Assembly (NCBI GenBank): GCA_947448525.1
Contig: CANFNV010000002.1
Coordinates: forward strand, 178,633 to 242,632
Length of the DNA: 64,000 nt
Direction of reading: 5' to 3'
DNA from: Flavobacteriaceae bacterium
Lineage (GTDB): Bacteria > Bacteroidota > Bacteroidia > Flavobacteriales > Flavobacteriaceae
A model generated the notes under the pieces. The model was not told the DNA's origin and made no database searches. It saw nothing but the letters and a program-made list of their open reading frames with translations. Shown piece after piece: positions 18,304 to 28,323 of the stretch. Within the stretch, counting starts at the first letter, position 1. Each line of letters begins with the position of its first letter. Position numbers and translations under genes: made by a program.

Positions 18304-18939
18304 ATGCATTTCCTAACCAAAGAGCTCTATTTTCCGCCAGTTGAAGATGCTTCTCATGAAGGTATTTTAGCTATAGGTGGAGATTTGTCTGTAGAACGAC
18401 TGATGTTGGCCTATAGCAACGGTATTTTTCCATGGTTTAACGATGAAGAACCTATTCTTTGGTGGTCTCCTCCAGAGCGAATGGTGGTCAATCCGCTGGA
18501 TTATAAGATTTCTAAAAGTCTCCGAAATATCATCAACAGAAATATTTTTGATGTTACCTTAAATAAAAATTTTGAAGGAGTAATTTCTAATTGTCAATCG
18601 ATAACTCGAAAAGGTCAAAACGGAACTTGGATTACAGATGATATTATTAAATCTTATACCCAATTACATAAAATTGGAAAAGTAATGTCCTTTGAAGTTT
18701 GGCTAAATAACGAATTGGTTGGAGGATTATATGGAGTAGATTTAGGACATGTTTTTTGTGGTGAAAGTATGTTTTCTAAAGTTCCAAATGCAAGTAAAGT
18801 AGCTTTTGTGAAATTGATAGAATATTTAAAACAAAACAATTATAAGCTACTAGATTGTCAAGTTCATAACGACCATTTGGAGAAATTAGGTGCTTTTGAA
18901 ATCTCAAGAGCGTCTTTTATGATGATTTTGAAAAGTTAG
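18304..18939 (+). CDS. aat: Leucyl/phenylalanyl-tRNA--protein transferase
   Basis: FPPVEDASHEGILAIGGDLSVERLMLAYSNGIFPWFNDEEPILWWSPPERMVV; start Met 18304 preferred. Confidence 0.96.
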   Translation: MHFLTKELYFPPVEDASHEGILAIGGDLSVERLMLAYSNGIFPWFNDEEPILWWSPPERMVVNPLDYKISKSLRNIINRNIFDVTLNKNFEGVISNCQSITRKGQNGTWITDDIIKSYTQLHKIGKVMSFEVWLNNELVGGLYGVDLGHVFCGESMFSKVPNASKVAFVKLIEYLKQNNYKLLDCQVHNDHLEKLGAFEISRASFMMILKS

Positions 18940-19078
18940 GTTTCATTGTTCCAGTCCAATTGGCACAAACCCATGTAGAATTTTATACCAAAATTACCTC
19001 AGTTAGCTTAAATATTTCTGCAATTAAGCAGAAGTTTAAGTTCTTTGTTATTATTTACACGATCATTTTCAAACATAA

Positions 19079-19489
19079 TTAGTGATTAACTACGGCATCA
19101 TATTCACTATATTGATCAACACCTTGCGAATTTGCACCAGTCCAAAATTTAAAATGATATGTACCTAAAGCAATGGGTTTAAATTTTAATGGTATAGTAT
19201 AGGTAGTTTGGCTTACAGGGCAACTAGACCCTCTATTTTCTTTTAACAATATCACAGCGACTGTTCTTGTAGAACCCTCTCTTAAATAATAGAAATCATA
19301 AAAGCTATGACAAACCGTTGGGCGAATGTAGCTTAGAGGAATTTCTGTAATACTGTCTTTAGCAAATTGCGTAGGCATTTCCACTTGGCTTACAGGCAAT
19401 GTTTCTAATGTTGCAGAAGGACCATCATTTTCTTTACTACAAGAAGTGATTAAAAAACCAGCAGTTAATATTAAATAAATAGTTTTCAT
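19079..19489 (-). CDS. Hypothetical lipoprotein
   Basis: Signal peptide and lipobox ILTAGFLITSCSKEND. Confidence 0.65.
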   Translation of the reverse strand: MKTIYLILTAGFLITSCSKENDGPSATLETLPVSQVEMPTQFAKDSITEIPLSYIRPTVCHSFYDFYYLREGSTRTVAVILLKENRGSSCPVSQTTYTIPLKFKPIALGTYHFKFWTGANSQGVDQYSEYDAVVNH

Positions 19490-19550
19490 TGTAATTTGTT
19501 TTTATTATTTATTCCAAAAAAATTAAATAGGTTGCGTAAAATTATAAAAA

Positions 19551-19572
19551 AATCACGCATGTAGCGTGATTT
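19551..19572 (-). terminator. Terminator AATCACGCATGTAGCGTGATT 3' of recA
   Basis: Inverted repeat directly downstream of the recA stop on the minus strand, followed by a T run on that strand. Confidence 0.75.
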
Positions 19573-19577
19573 AATTT

Positions 19578-20582
19578 CTATGCGTTATTTTCTTTAATTA
19601 AAGCTTTAATTTTAAGTTCTAATTCGTCGGCTAATTCTGGATTGTCTTTTATTAAAGCTTTAACGGCATCTCGACCTTGTCCTAATTTGGTTTCACCATA
19701 ACTGAACCAGGACCCCGCTTTTTTAATTACTTCAAATTCTACAGCCAAGTCTAAAATCTCTCCTGTTTTTGAAATTCCTTCACCATACATAATATCGAAT
19801 TCAGCAACTTTAAAGGGCGGTGCTACTTTGTTTTTTACCACTTTTACTTTTGTTCTATTTCCAATAACGTTCTCACCATCTTTAATTTGTGATGAACGCC
19901 GAATGTCTAAACGAATTGAAGCATAAAACTTTAAAGCATTTCCTCCTGTTGTAGTTTCTGGATTTCCAAACATCACGCCAATTTTTTCTCTCAATTGATT
20001 GATGAAGAAAACCGTACAATGCGTTTTGCTAATCGTTCCAGTTAATTTTCTTAAGGCTTGCGACATTAAACGAGCGTGTAATCCCATTTTAGAATCACCC
20101 ATTTCTCCTTCAATTTCACTTTTTGGAGTTAAAGCTGCAACAGAGTCAATTACTACAATATCAATGGCTCCAGAACGAATTAAATTCTCGGCAATTTCCA
20201 ATGCTTGTTCTCCGTTATCGGGTTGTGAAATGATTAAATTTTCAATATCAACGCCTAATTTTTCAGCATAATTTCTATCGAATGCGTGTTCGGCATCAAT
20301 AAAAGCAGCTATTCCACCAGCTTTTTGTGCTTCTGAAATAGCATGAAGTGTTAGGGTTGTTTTTCCAGAAGATTCTGGCCCATATATTTCTATAATTCTT
20401 CCTTTAGGATATCCATTAACTCCTAGAGCTAAATCTATCCCCAACGAACCTGAAGAAATAGTTTCTACTTCCTCAATGGCTTTATCGCCCATCTTCATTA
20501 CGGTTCCTTTTCCGTAGGTTTTGTCTAGTTTGTCAAGCGTCAGTTGTAACGCCTTTAATTTTGCATCTTTTTCTGTACTCAT
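19578..20582 (-). CDS. recA: Recombinase RecA
   Basis: [58 protein letters not shown]. Confidence 0.99.
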   Translation of the reverse strand: MSTEKDAKLKALQLTLDKLDKTYGKGTVMKMGDKAIEEVETISSGSLGIDLALGVNGYPKGRIIEIYGPESSGKTTLTLHAISEAQKAGGIAAFIDAEHAFDRNYAEKLGVDIENLIISQPDNGEQALEIAENLIRSGAIDIVVIDSVAALTPKSEIEGEMGDSKMGLHARLMSQALRKLTGTISKTHCTVFFINQLREKIGVMFGNPETTTGGNALKFYASIRLDIRRSSQIKDGENVIGNRTKVKVVKNKVAPPFKVAEFDIMYGEGISKTGEILDLAVEFEVIKKAGSWFSYGETKLGQGRDAVKALIKDNPELADELELKIKALIKENNA

Positions 20583-20715
20583 TTTTTCTAATTTTTTGGC
20601 TTTTAAGTTGTAAAAATAAATAAAATTTTAATGTAAATGCAGTTTATCAAAATGATTTTTAAACAATTGTAACCAAAAAATATTTCTTACTTTAGCCAAC
20701 AATTTTTTAACAATT

Positions 20716-21450
20716 ATGGAAAAGCTAATATCCTTTCCAATTTCAATCGTTTATTACCTTTGTTTCGGGTTGTGTTTGGTTATTTTTCATCCAATTCAGT
20801 GGGTTTGTTTTAATTTATTTGGTTACGAGGCACACAAAAAAAGCGTTGATTATTTGAATTTCTTTTTGGTAAAATGTTCTAATCTACTTGGGACTACTTA
20901 CACTTTTAAAAACACAGAACTAATTCCCAAAAATGTACCCCTTATTTTTGTAGCAAATCACCAAAGTTTATATGATATTGTTGGTATTATATGGTATTTA
21001 AGAAAACACCACGCCAAGTTTGTCAGCAAAAAAGAACTTGGAAAAGGAATTCCAAGTGTTTCTTATAATTTGCGTCACGGAGGGTCCATTTTGATAGATA
21101 GAAAAGACCCAAAACAAGCAATTCCATTAATTAAACAATTGTCAGAATATATCGAAAAGTTTAATCGTTCTGCTGTAATTTTTCCTGAAGGGACAAGAAG
21201 CAAAGACGGAAAACCAAATGAATTTGCACAAAATGGATTGAAAATGCTCTGTAAATATGCGCCTTCTTCTTATGTTGTGCCCATTTCAATAAATAATTCA
21301 TGGAAAATAGTTAAATTTGGAGCTTTTCCGATGGGTCTTGGAAATAAATTGGAATTTAAAATACACGAACCAATGGCTGTAAAAGATTTTTCGTTTAATG
21401 AATTAATGGAAAAAATAGAAAAAGCTATTGTACAATCAATAAAATATTAA
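20716..21450 (+). CDS. 1-acyl-sn-glycerol-3-phosphate acyltransferase (PlsC family)
   Basis: VANHQSLYDI (HxxxxD-like), FPEGTRSKDGKPNEFAQNGLKML. Confidence 0.93.
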   Translation: MEKLISFPISIVYYLCFGLCLVIFHPIQWVCFNLFGYEAHKKSVDYLNFFLVKCSNLLGTTYTFKNTELIPKNVPLIFVANHQSLYDIVGIIWYLRKHHAKFVSKKELGKGIPSVSYNLRHGGSILIDRKDPKQAIPLIKQLSEYIEKFNRSAVIFPEGTRSKDGKPNEFAQNGLKMLCKYAPSSYVVPISINNSWKIVKFGAFPMGLGNKLEFKIHEPMAVKDFSFNELMEKIEKAIVQSIKY

Positions 21451-21452
21451 AC

Positions 21453-22442
21453 ATGTCTATAAAAAATGTACGTCTAGAAGTAATGCAATTTCTAGATTCT
21501 AAAGTCGATGAATTTGTCGATAAATTTTTAATTCCAATTGAAACAATTTGGCAACCTTCTGATTTTTTGCCAGACGCACAAAGTGATACATTCTTTGAAG
21601 AAGTTAAAGAACTTCAAGAAATAGCCAAGGATTTACCTTATGATTTCTGGGTAGCAATGGTTGGCGATACCATTACAGAAGAAGCACTTCCTACTTATGA
21701 ATCGTGGTTAATGGATGTAGAAGGAATTGATAATGTTGAACGCAACGGTTGGTCGAGATGGATTCGTCAGTGGACAAGTGAAGAAAACCGACATGGTGAT
21801 TTATTGAATAAATATTTATACCTATCGGGAAGAATAAATATGCGCGAAGTTGAAATTACTACGCAGCATTTAATTGCCGATGGATTTGATATTGGTACTG
21901 GTCGTGATCCATATAAAAACTTTGTTTATACTAGTTTTCAAGAATTAGCAACCTATGTTTCCCATAATAGAGTTTCCCAAATTGCCAAAGATTATGGGGA
22001 TAAAAAATTGTCTAAAGTTTGTAAATTAATTGCAGGTGACGAAATGCGCCATCATCATGCTTATTGCGAATTTGTAGATCAAATTTTTAAAGTAGATCCA
22101 TCCGAAATGATGTTGGCCTTTCAATACATGATGAAACAAAAAATTACAATGCCAGCTCTTTTTTTGAGAGAATCTGGTGAGAAAATTGGAGTAGCTTTTG
22201 AACAATTTTCTAATTCTGCACAAAAATTAGGAGTTTATACTGCTAATGATTATGTAGAAATCATGCAAAAACTAATTGAAAGATGGCAAATTGATAAAAT
22301 AGGGAATCTAAGCGATGAGGCTGAAAAAGCAAGAGATTATCTAATGAAATTACCCGCAAGAATGGCAAAAGTTTCTGAAAGATTGGTTTTGCCTGATGAA
22401 AATTATATTTTTAAATGGGTACAACCCGCTCTAGTTAGATAA
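21453..22442 (+). CDS. Acyl-ACP desaturase (ferritin-like diiron)
   Basis: WTSEENRHGDLLNKYLYLSGRI, GDEMRHHHAYCEFVDQ (EExxH-type diiron motifs). Confidence 0.93.
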   Translation: MSIKNVRLEVMQFLDSKVDEFVDKFLIPIETIWQPSDFLPDAQSDTFFEEVKELQEIAKDLPYDFWVAMVGDTITEEALPTYESWLMDVEGIDNVERNGWSRWIRQWTSEENRHGDLLNKYLYLSGRINMREVEITTQHLIADGFDIGTGRDPYKNFVYTSFQELATYVSHNRVSQIAKDYGDKKLSKVCKLIAGDEMRHHHAYCEFVDQIFKVDPSEMMLAFQYMMKQKITMPALFLRESGEKIGVAFEQFSNSAQKLGVYTANDYVEIMQKLIERWQIDKIGNLSDEAEKARDYLMKLPARMAKVSERLVLPDENYIFKWVQPALVR

Positions 22443-22470
22443 TAGAAAAAAGACAATAGAATATAGATTA

Positions 22471-22503
22471 AATCCTTTCCTAAAAAAGAAAGGATTTTTT
22501 TAA
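22471..22503 (+). terminator. Terminator AATCCTTTCC..GAAAGGATTTTTTT
   Basis: Inverted repeat plus T run. Confidence 0.7.
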
Positions 22504-22514
22504 CTTAAATACTT

Positions 22515-23159
22515 ATGCTATTAATTGATAATACAATTCTTTTTGTAAAACAAAAACTTAAAAATGCTGAATCTGGTCATGATTGGTTTCATATGGAAAG
22601 GGTGTATAAAAATGCTTTGTTAATTGCTCAAAATGAAATTTGTAATCTGAAAATTGTTCAACTTGGGGCATTACTTCATGATATCGCTGACAGTAAATTT
22701 AATAATGGTGACGAAACCGTCGGACCAAAAGTAGCAAGAGAATTTTTAGAATCCCAAAACACCCCCGAAGAAATAATAACTCATGTTATAAATATCATAG
22801 AAAACATTTCGTTCAAAGGGGGAAATTTCGAAAATAAATTTACCTCCAAAGAATTGCAGATCGTTCAAGACGCCGATAGATTAGATGCCATTGGAGCTAT
22901 TGGAATTGCAAGAACATTTAATTATGGGGGATTTAAAAACAGACCACTTTATAATCCAGATATTAAGCCACAAACCAATATGAGTAAAGAAGAATATAAA
23001 AACAGTATGGCACCAACGCTGAATCATTTCTACGAAAAACTCTTATTGTTAAAAGATAAAATGAATACAGAAATTGGAAAAAAAATAGCTCTTGAAAGAC
23101 ATCAATTTATGGAACTTTTTCTTTCGCAATTTTATGCCGAATGGGAAGGTGAAAAATAA
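22515..23159 (+). CDS. HD domain-containing phosphohydrolase
   Basis: AESGHDWFHMERVYKNALLIA...LGALLHDIADSKF...VQDADRLDAIGAIGIARTFNYGG. Confidence 0.93.
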   Translation: MLLIDNTILFVKQKLKNAESGHDWFHMERVYKNALLIAQNEICNLKIVQLGALLHDIADSKFNNGDETVGPKVAREFLESQNTPEEIITHVINIIENISFKGGNFENKFTSKELQIVQDADRLDAIGAIGIARTFNYGGFKNRPLYNPDIKPQTNMSKEEYKNSMAPTLNHFYEKLLLLKDKMNTEIGKKIALERHQFMELFLSQFYAEWEGEK

Positions 23160-23163
23160 AAAA

Positions 23164-23187
23164 GAGAATCAAATTTGATTCTCCATT
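23164..23187. terminator. Short hairpin GAGAATCAAATTTGATTCTC between convergent genes
   Basis: Perfect palindrome with A/T flanks. Confidence 0.6.
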
Positions 23188-23190
23188 TTA

Positions 23191-23973
23191 TTAATTTCCT
23201 TTGAAATTGGGCTTTCTTTTTTCTAAAAATGCGGTTGTCCCCTCTTTAAAATCTTCTGTCCCAAAACATTTTCCGAAGTTTCTAATCTCTGTTTGATAAC
23301 CATCAACTCCCTCTTTGAAGTTGGCATTAATTGCGTTAATTGCGTTACCAATCGCAACAGGAGAGTTTCTCATAATGCGTTGCGCCAATGATTTTGTATA
23401 ATCTAAAAGTTCAGCTTGTGGCACCACATGATTAATTAATCCATTTCTGTGTGCTTCCTCGGCAGTAATCATCCCGGCAGTCATTACCATTTCCATAGCA
23501 CGTCCTTTTCCTATAAGTTGAGGTAATCGTTGCGTTCCACCATAACCTGGAATTACCCCAAGAGAAACTTCAGGCAAACCCATTTTAGCATTATCTGAGG
23601 CAATCCTGAAATGACATGCCATCGCTAATTCTAATCCTCCGCCAAGTGCAAATCCGTTTACAGCTGCAATCACGGGAGTTTTTAAGTTTTCAACGAAATT
23701 AAATAGCAATTCTTGTCCTTGTTGTGCCAATTGAGCACCTTCTTCTTCCGAAAAATTAGCAAATTCAGAAATATCAGCCCCCGCTACAAATGCTTTTTCT
23801 CCTTCTCCGGTAATTATAATTACTCGAATTTCAGGAATTTCATCTAATTTTTCTATCCCGTCATGAAGTTCTTTTATGGTAGCTGCATTTAAAGCATTTA
23901 ATTTTGAAGGTCTATTGATTGTAATTTGCCCAATTCCGTTCTCGGAAGTAATAATTATGTTTTCGAAGTTCAT
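23191..23973 (-). CDS. Enoyl-CoA hydratase/isomerase family protein
   Basis: GQITINRPSKLNALNAATI...GEKAFVAGADI...AAVNGFALGGGLELAMACHFRIAS. Confidence 0.95.
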   Translation of the reverse strand: MNFENIIITSENGIGQITINRPSKLNALNAATIKELHDGIEKLDEIPEIRVIIITGEGEKAFVAGADISEFANFSEEEGAQLAQQGQELLFNFVENLKTPVIAAVNGFALGGGLELAMACHFRIASDNAKMGLPEVSLGVIPGYGGTQRLPQLIGKGRAMEMVMTAGMITAEEAHRNGLINHVVPQAELLDYTKSLAQRIMRNSPVAIGNAINAINANFKEGVDGYQTEIRNFGKCFGTEDFKEGTTAFLEKRKPNFKGN

Positions 23974-23983
23974 TTTAGTTATT

Positions 23984-25447
23984 TTAAATTATTGGAAGCG
24001 AAACGATAAATATAGTTGCCTTTCTATATTCTGTTTCAAATGTAATAGTTCCTTTGTAATTTTCGATGATGTTTTTTATTATTCCTAAACCAAGACCCAT
24101 TCCGCTTGTTTTTGTAGTAAATTTTGGTTCAAAAATATGTTCTATGTTTTCTAATTCAATACCAATTCCGTTGTCTTTTACTGTAATATTTACAGAATTA
24201 TTTACTCGTTTTACGGCCACAATAATTGATTTTTCTTCTTGTTCTTCAGGAATTGCTTGAATGGCATTTTTTACTAAATTGGTAATGATTCTAATCAATT
24301 GCGTTCTATCCATAATGGTAATGATCTCCTCTTCATCACTTTCAAACCGGATGTATTCTTCATTGAAAATATCCAATGAAAACTCTACTACTTCCACCAC
24401 ATTTAAAGTCTCATTTTGTTGAGCGGGCATGGAAGCAAAGTTTGAAAATGCAGATGCAACCGAACTCATAGTGTCAATTTGTTGAATCATTGTTTTGGTA
24501 TAATCATTCAATTTTTGTTTCAAATTTGGGTCATCAGATTCAAATTTTCGTTGAAAACTTTGTACCGTCAATCGCATAGGTGTAAGCGGATTTTTAATTT
24601 CATGTGCGACTTGTTTTGCCATTTCACGCCATGCTTGTTCTCGTTCCGATTGCGCTAACATGGTGGCACTTTCTTCCAATTTATCAACCATGCCATTATA
24701 AGCTTTTATTAGTGAATTTATTTCTCTGCTGTTGGCTTCTATAACGATTTTTTCATTTTTCTGATTCAAGCTGGTTTCGTTAATCTTATCGGAAATGGTT
24801 TTCAACGATTTTGTAATGTAACTGGATAAAAAATAAGCAATTGCAAAGGCAATAATTAACATAAAAAAGTAAACTTGACTCAAGCGAACCAAGAAATCTT
24901 GAATTTCATTTTGATAAAAACTATCATCTTCCACATAAGGTAAATTTAAAATTCCAAGGGGTTTAAACTTATCGTCTTTAATTTGTGTGTAAGAGGAACG
25001 TATTTTTATACCGTCAATATTTTTAATATCCACATATCTTTTTTCGATGGATGATTCAACCAATTTGACTATATATTTTGGTATTGGAGGCGATACATTA
25101 TCTACTGAAAAAGAGGCCTTCGATGATTTCAATAGTTTTCCACTTAAACTATAGATGTTAATTTCTACATTGTGAATATCGGAAAGTTCGTGAATTTTAT
25201 CCTTAAAAATATAGGGTAAATTATTTCGAGTTAACGGATATGTTGAGTTGGAAAGTATGTAATTGATGTTTTCTCTTACGGCATTTTCTTTACGATCTAG
25301 AAGCTCTTGATGGTATTTTTTGGCTTCATTTTCAAACTGAATAACCGTTATATAGGCAATTAAAATTGAGGCAATTAATATCAATACAATCATCGATAGG
25401 AAAATCCTAATTCGAAGGGAAAGCATTGACATTTTGAAGTTTTTCAT
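23984..25447 (-). CDS. Membrane sensor histidine kinase (NtrY-like, HAMP-containing)
   Basis: TM segments, WREMAKQVAHEIKNPLTPMRLTVQSFQRKF, NLVKNAIQAI, DNGIGIELENIEHIFEPKFTTKTSGMGLGLGIIKNIIE. Confidence 0.93.
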   Translation of the reverse strand: MKNFKMSMLSLRIRIFLSMIVLILIASILIAYITVIQFENEAKKYHQELLDRKENAVRENINYILSNSTYPLTRNNLPYIFKDKIHELSDIHNVEINIYSLSGKLLKSSKASFSVDNVSPPIPKYIVKLVESSIEKRYVDIKNIDGIKIRSSYTQIKDDKFKPLGILNLPYVEDDSFYQNEIQDFLVRLSQVYFFMLIIAFAIAYFLSSYITKSLKTISDKINETSLNQKNEKIVIEANSREINSLIKAYNGMVDKLEESATMLAQSEREQAWREMAKQVAHEIKNPLTPMRLTVQSFQRKFESDDPNLKQKLNDYTKTMIQQIDTMSSVASAFSNFASMPAQQNETLNVVEVVEFSLDIFNEEYIRFESDEEEIITIMDRTQLIRIITNLVKNAIQAIPEEQEEKSIIVAVKRVNNSVNITVKDNGIGIELENIEHIFEPKFTTKTSGMGLGLGIIKNIIENYKGTITFETEYRKATIFIVSLPII

Positions 25448-25463
25448 TTTACAGTGTTTAGTG

Positions 25464-25508
25464 ATTAGTAAATAGTGAATAGCTAATTACTAATCACTAT
25501 TTACTAAT
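25464..25508. repeat. AT-rich palindromic intergenic element, ATTAGTAAATAGT ... ACTATTTACTAAT
   Basis: 13-bp perfect inverted repeat, arms 25464-25476 and 25496-25508. Confidence 0.75.
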
Positions 25509-26047
25509 TACTTCTTTTCTCTTATCCTTTTATAAAATTTGAATCCCAACATTATCAGAATTGAAAACAAAAAGATTCCGACAACTCCGTAAATCCAATT
25601 TAAAGCATTTTTTAAAACTGCTAAAAAAACTACTGCAAAAAGGATTATCGTCGCTCCTTCATTCCACAATCGCATAAAGTTAGACGAATACTTGAAGTTA
25701 TCATTTTGCAATTGCTTATACATTTGTTGGCATTTAAATTGATAAGCAAATAATAAAGACACAAATCCTAATTTGACTTGCATCCACGGCATTTGCAACC
25801 AAGAAGGCATTAAATGCAACAACCAAAACGCAAAAAAAGTAGCCAAAATTGCACTCGGCCATGTGATAATATACCACAAACGATAAGTCATTATTTTGTA
25901 TTGCTTTAGTAAAATTTCTCGTTCAGGTGAAGGTTTCTCCTTCGCTTCAATTTGATATACAAACAAACGAACAATGTAAAACAAACCTGCAAACCAAGTG
26001 ATGACAAAGATTAAGTGAAGCGATTTTATGTAGTTGTAGAGTTCCAT
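25508..26047 (-). CDS. hemJ: CopD family/HemJ-like membrane protein (putative protoporphyrinogen IX oxidase)
   Basis: Multipass ~180 aa, YIKSLHLIFVITWFAGLFYIVRLFVYQ, MPWMQVKLGFVSLLFAYQF; adjacent to hemH. Confidence 0.82.
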   Translation of the reverse strand: MELYNYIKSLHLIFVITWFAGLFYIVRLFVYQIEAKEKPSPEREILLKQYKIMTYRLWYIITWPSAILATFFAFWLLHLMPSWLQMPWMQVKLGFVSLLFAYQFKCQQMYKQLQNDNFKYSSNFMRLWNEGATIILFAVVFLAVLKNALNWIYGVVGIFLFSILIMLGFKFYKRIREKK

Positions 26048-26053
26048 TTTTAT

Positions 26054-26077
26054 CAGTTTTCAGTTTTCAGTTTTCAG
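26054..26077. repeat. Tandem CAGTTTT repeat between hemJ and hemH
   Basis: CAGTTTTCAGTTTTCAGTTTTCAG. Confidence 0.85.
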
Positions 26078-26111
26078 TCGAATTATAACAACTTGAAATC
26101 TTTAACCAATA

Positions 26112-27125
26112 TTATTTTTCAAATTCTTTAATCCAATTCGCCACAACCCCACACCATTCGTCTTCATCGTTCATGCAGGGAACTGCCATAAACTCCTCAC
26201 CACCATGGTGCATAAATTGTTCGTTGGCTTCCATAGCAATTTCTTCTAACGTTTCTAAACAATCAGAAACGAAAGCAGGGGTAACCACCGCTAATTTCTT
26301 AATTCCTTGTTCGGGCATTTTGTTGATTTCAACATCAGTATAAGGCGTTAACCATTTGTCACCTGCTAATCGCGATTGAAACGTTTGACTGTATTTTCCT
26401 TCTGGAATTCCTAATAATTTCACTACTTGTTTTGTAGTTTCATAACATTGATGACTATAACAAAACTCATGTGCTGCCGATGGCGTATTGCAACACGTCC
26501 TGTCCATTTTACAATGTGACTTAGTGACGTCGGTTTTACGAATATGTCGCTTTGGAATTCCGTGATACGAAAACAACAAATGATCGTAATCAAATCCTTC
26601 GAGTTGTTTTTTTATGGAATGGGCTAATGCCTTAATATAATCTGGTTTATTGTAAAATGCAGGTACATTGGTAAAAGTCATTTCTGGAAAAAATTTCTGG
26701 CGTAATTCTTCTGCCAAAACCAAAATAGTAGTAGTTGAAGCCATTGCGTGTTGCGGATATAAAGGCATCAGCATTACTTCGGTTACGCCTTTATCTTTCA
26801 ATTCTTGCAATCCTTTTTGAATAGTCATGGTGCCATATCGCATGGCTAGAGCCATTGGAATATCTACTAAAGATTGCACTTTTTGATGCATTTTCTTTGA
26901 AATGACAATCAAAGGGGAACCTTCACTTGTCCAAATTCGAGCATAAGCTTCCGCCGATTTTTTTGGACGCGTTTGTAAAATAATACCTCGCACCAACAAA
27001 GCGCGCAATAAAAATGGCACGTCAATCACGTATTGATCCATTAAAAATTCATCTAAATACGGCTTAACAGCTGCCGGCGTTGGACTTTCGGGCGAACCTA
27101 AATTTACTAATAATACTCCTTTCAT
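26112..27125 (-). CDS. hemH: Ferrochelatase
   Basis: GVLLVNLGSPESPTPAAVKPYLDEFLMD...LLFSYHGIPKRHI...YSQTFQSRLAGDKWLTPYTD...VVTPAFVSDCLETLEEI. Confidence 0.98.
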   Translation of the reverse strand: MKGVLLVNLGSPESPTPAAVKPYLDEFLMDQYVIDVPFLLRALLVRGIILQTRPKKSAEAYARIWTSEGSPLIVISKKMHQKVQSLVDIPMALAMRYGTMTIQKGLQELKDKGVTEVMLMPLYPQHAMASTTTILVLAEELRQKFFPEMTFTNVPAFYNKPDYIKALAHSIKKQLEGFDYDHLLFSYHGIPKRHIRKTDVTKSHCKMDRTCCNTPSAAHEFCYSHQCYETTKQVVKLLGIPEGKYSQTFQSRLAGDKWLTPYTDVEINKMPEQGIKKLAVVTPAFVSDCLETLEEIAMEANEQFMHHGGEEFMAVPCMNDEDEWCGVVANWIKEFEK

Positions 27126-27215
27126 TGTTTGAAATTTAATTTTTGGTAAAAGTAATCGATTCTTACTTTTTATATTTATGTTTTTTTAATTGTTCTATTT
27201 ACAAAATTGATTCGG

Positions 27216-28088
27216 TTATGTATTTGGATTCATCGACATTAAATATTTCTTCGGAGTGGTAGCAAATTTTTTCTTGAACGCCGCTATAAAATGACTTCCG
27301 GTGCTGTAGCCAATTTTCAAACCTACTTCATTCACATTATACGAACCGCTGTCTAACAATTGTCGGGCGTAATCCATTTTATAATCAAATAGAAATCCGT
27401 AAACCGTATCCCCATAAATTTGCTTGAAACCCATCTTTAGTTTTTTCAAACTCAATCCCACTTGCTCCGAAAGTTCTTCTAATCCGGGCGGTTCGGCCAT
27501 ATTTGAAATAATAATTTTTTTAGCTTTTTTAATTTTCAAGACATTATCTTCATCAATTAAAAACGGACATTGTTCTGCATTTGGATCTTCTGAACGGTTA
27601 AAATACAAACTCAATAATTCATATCCTTTTCCTTTATAATACAGGTTTTTTATAGATGGATTCAAATTATAATGAAACAATTGACTCAAAACGATAGCCA
27701 TAGACGGACTAATATCGCCTTCTTTATAATATTTTTTATCTTTATTTTCTTTGCTTAAAAACGGAATGTGTTCAGAATCATTAGAAAACAATCCGTGAAA
27801 TTTTTGAATAGAAATGATAACTGATATTATCCATGAATTTGGCGTTAATTCTAAATTCAAAGGCAGTTCTTTTTGCGGATTGTAAAACAACAATGACTTT
27901 TCATCTTTTAACTCTAAAGCATAATTACCCTCGTTAAAAACAAATTTTGCTTTTCCTTTAATGCCAAAATGAAATTGAATAAGTCCTTGATTTACATGTT
28001 TTTTTACATGAAAATTTTCGGTTCCATCGTTTTGAAAACGAATTAGGGTAAAATCATTTTCAATGGTTATTACTTCTTGTGAACCCAT
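27216..28088 (-). CDS. AraC family transcriptional regulator
   Basis: C-terminal AraC HTH: LEELSEQVGLSLKKLKMGFKQIYGDTVYGFLFDYKMDYARQLLDSGSYNVNEVGLKIGYSTGSHFIAAFKKKFATTPKKYL. Confidence 0.93.
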   Translation of the reverse strand: MGSQEVITIENDFTLIRFQNDGTENFHVKKHVNQGLIQFHFGIKGKAKFVFNEGNYALELKDEKSLLFYNPQKELPLNLELTPNSWIISVIISIQKFHGLFSNDSEHIPFLSKENKDKKYYKEGDISPSMAIVLSQLFHYNLNPSIKNLYYKGKGYELLSLYFNRSEDPNAEQCPFLIDEDNVLKIKKAKKIIISNMAEPPGLEELSEQVGLSLKKLKMGFKQIYGDTVYGFLFDYKMDYARQLLDSGSYNVNEVGLKIGYSTGSHFIAAFKKKFATTPKKYLMSMNPNT

Positions 28089-28089
28089 A

Positions 28090-28260
28090 GCGCTATTTTT
28101 TTAGTCTGAATTCATTTCAGAGTCTGACTTTATAAAGTTTTTATTTAGAATAAATCCATATAAGCAATTTGAAAATACTTGATTTCAATGCAAATTTATA
28201 ACAAATAACGCTATAAAGTCAAATTTGATTTAAAAATTCTCACAGCGATATAAAAAGTCC
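28090..28260. promoter_or_regulatory. Putative operator array between the AraC regulator and hemA
   Basis: TCTGAA-TTCAT-TTCAGA palindrome (28105-28121), TGACTTTATA (28125-28134) and its exact inverse TATAAAGTCA (28212-28221), related GCGATATAAAAAGTCC (28245-28260). Confidence 0.45.
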
Positions 28261-28323
28261 CTCTAGCGTTGTTTTTATGAAATCGATAGTAATATTTTTG
28301 TTGCACTTTTCGAAAAGTACCTT

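Noticed and set aside
22515-23159. HD-domain protein as a CBASS/dGTPase-type defence component
   Set aside because: Sequence is of the ordinary YfbR/YpgQ-like HD hydrolase type, and no defence partner genes are nearby.
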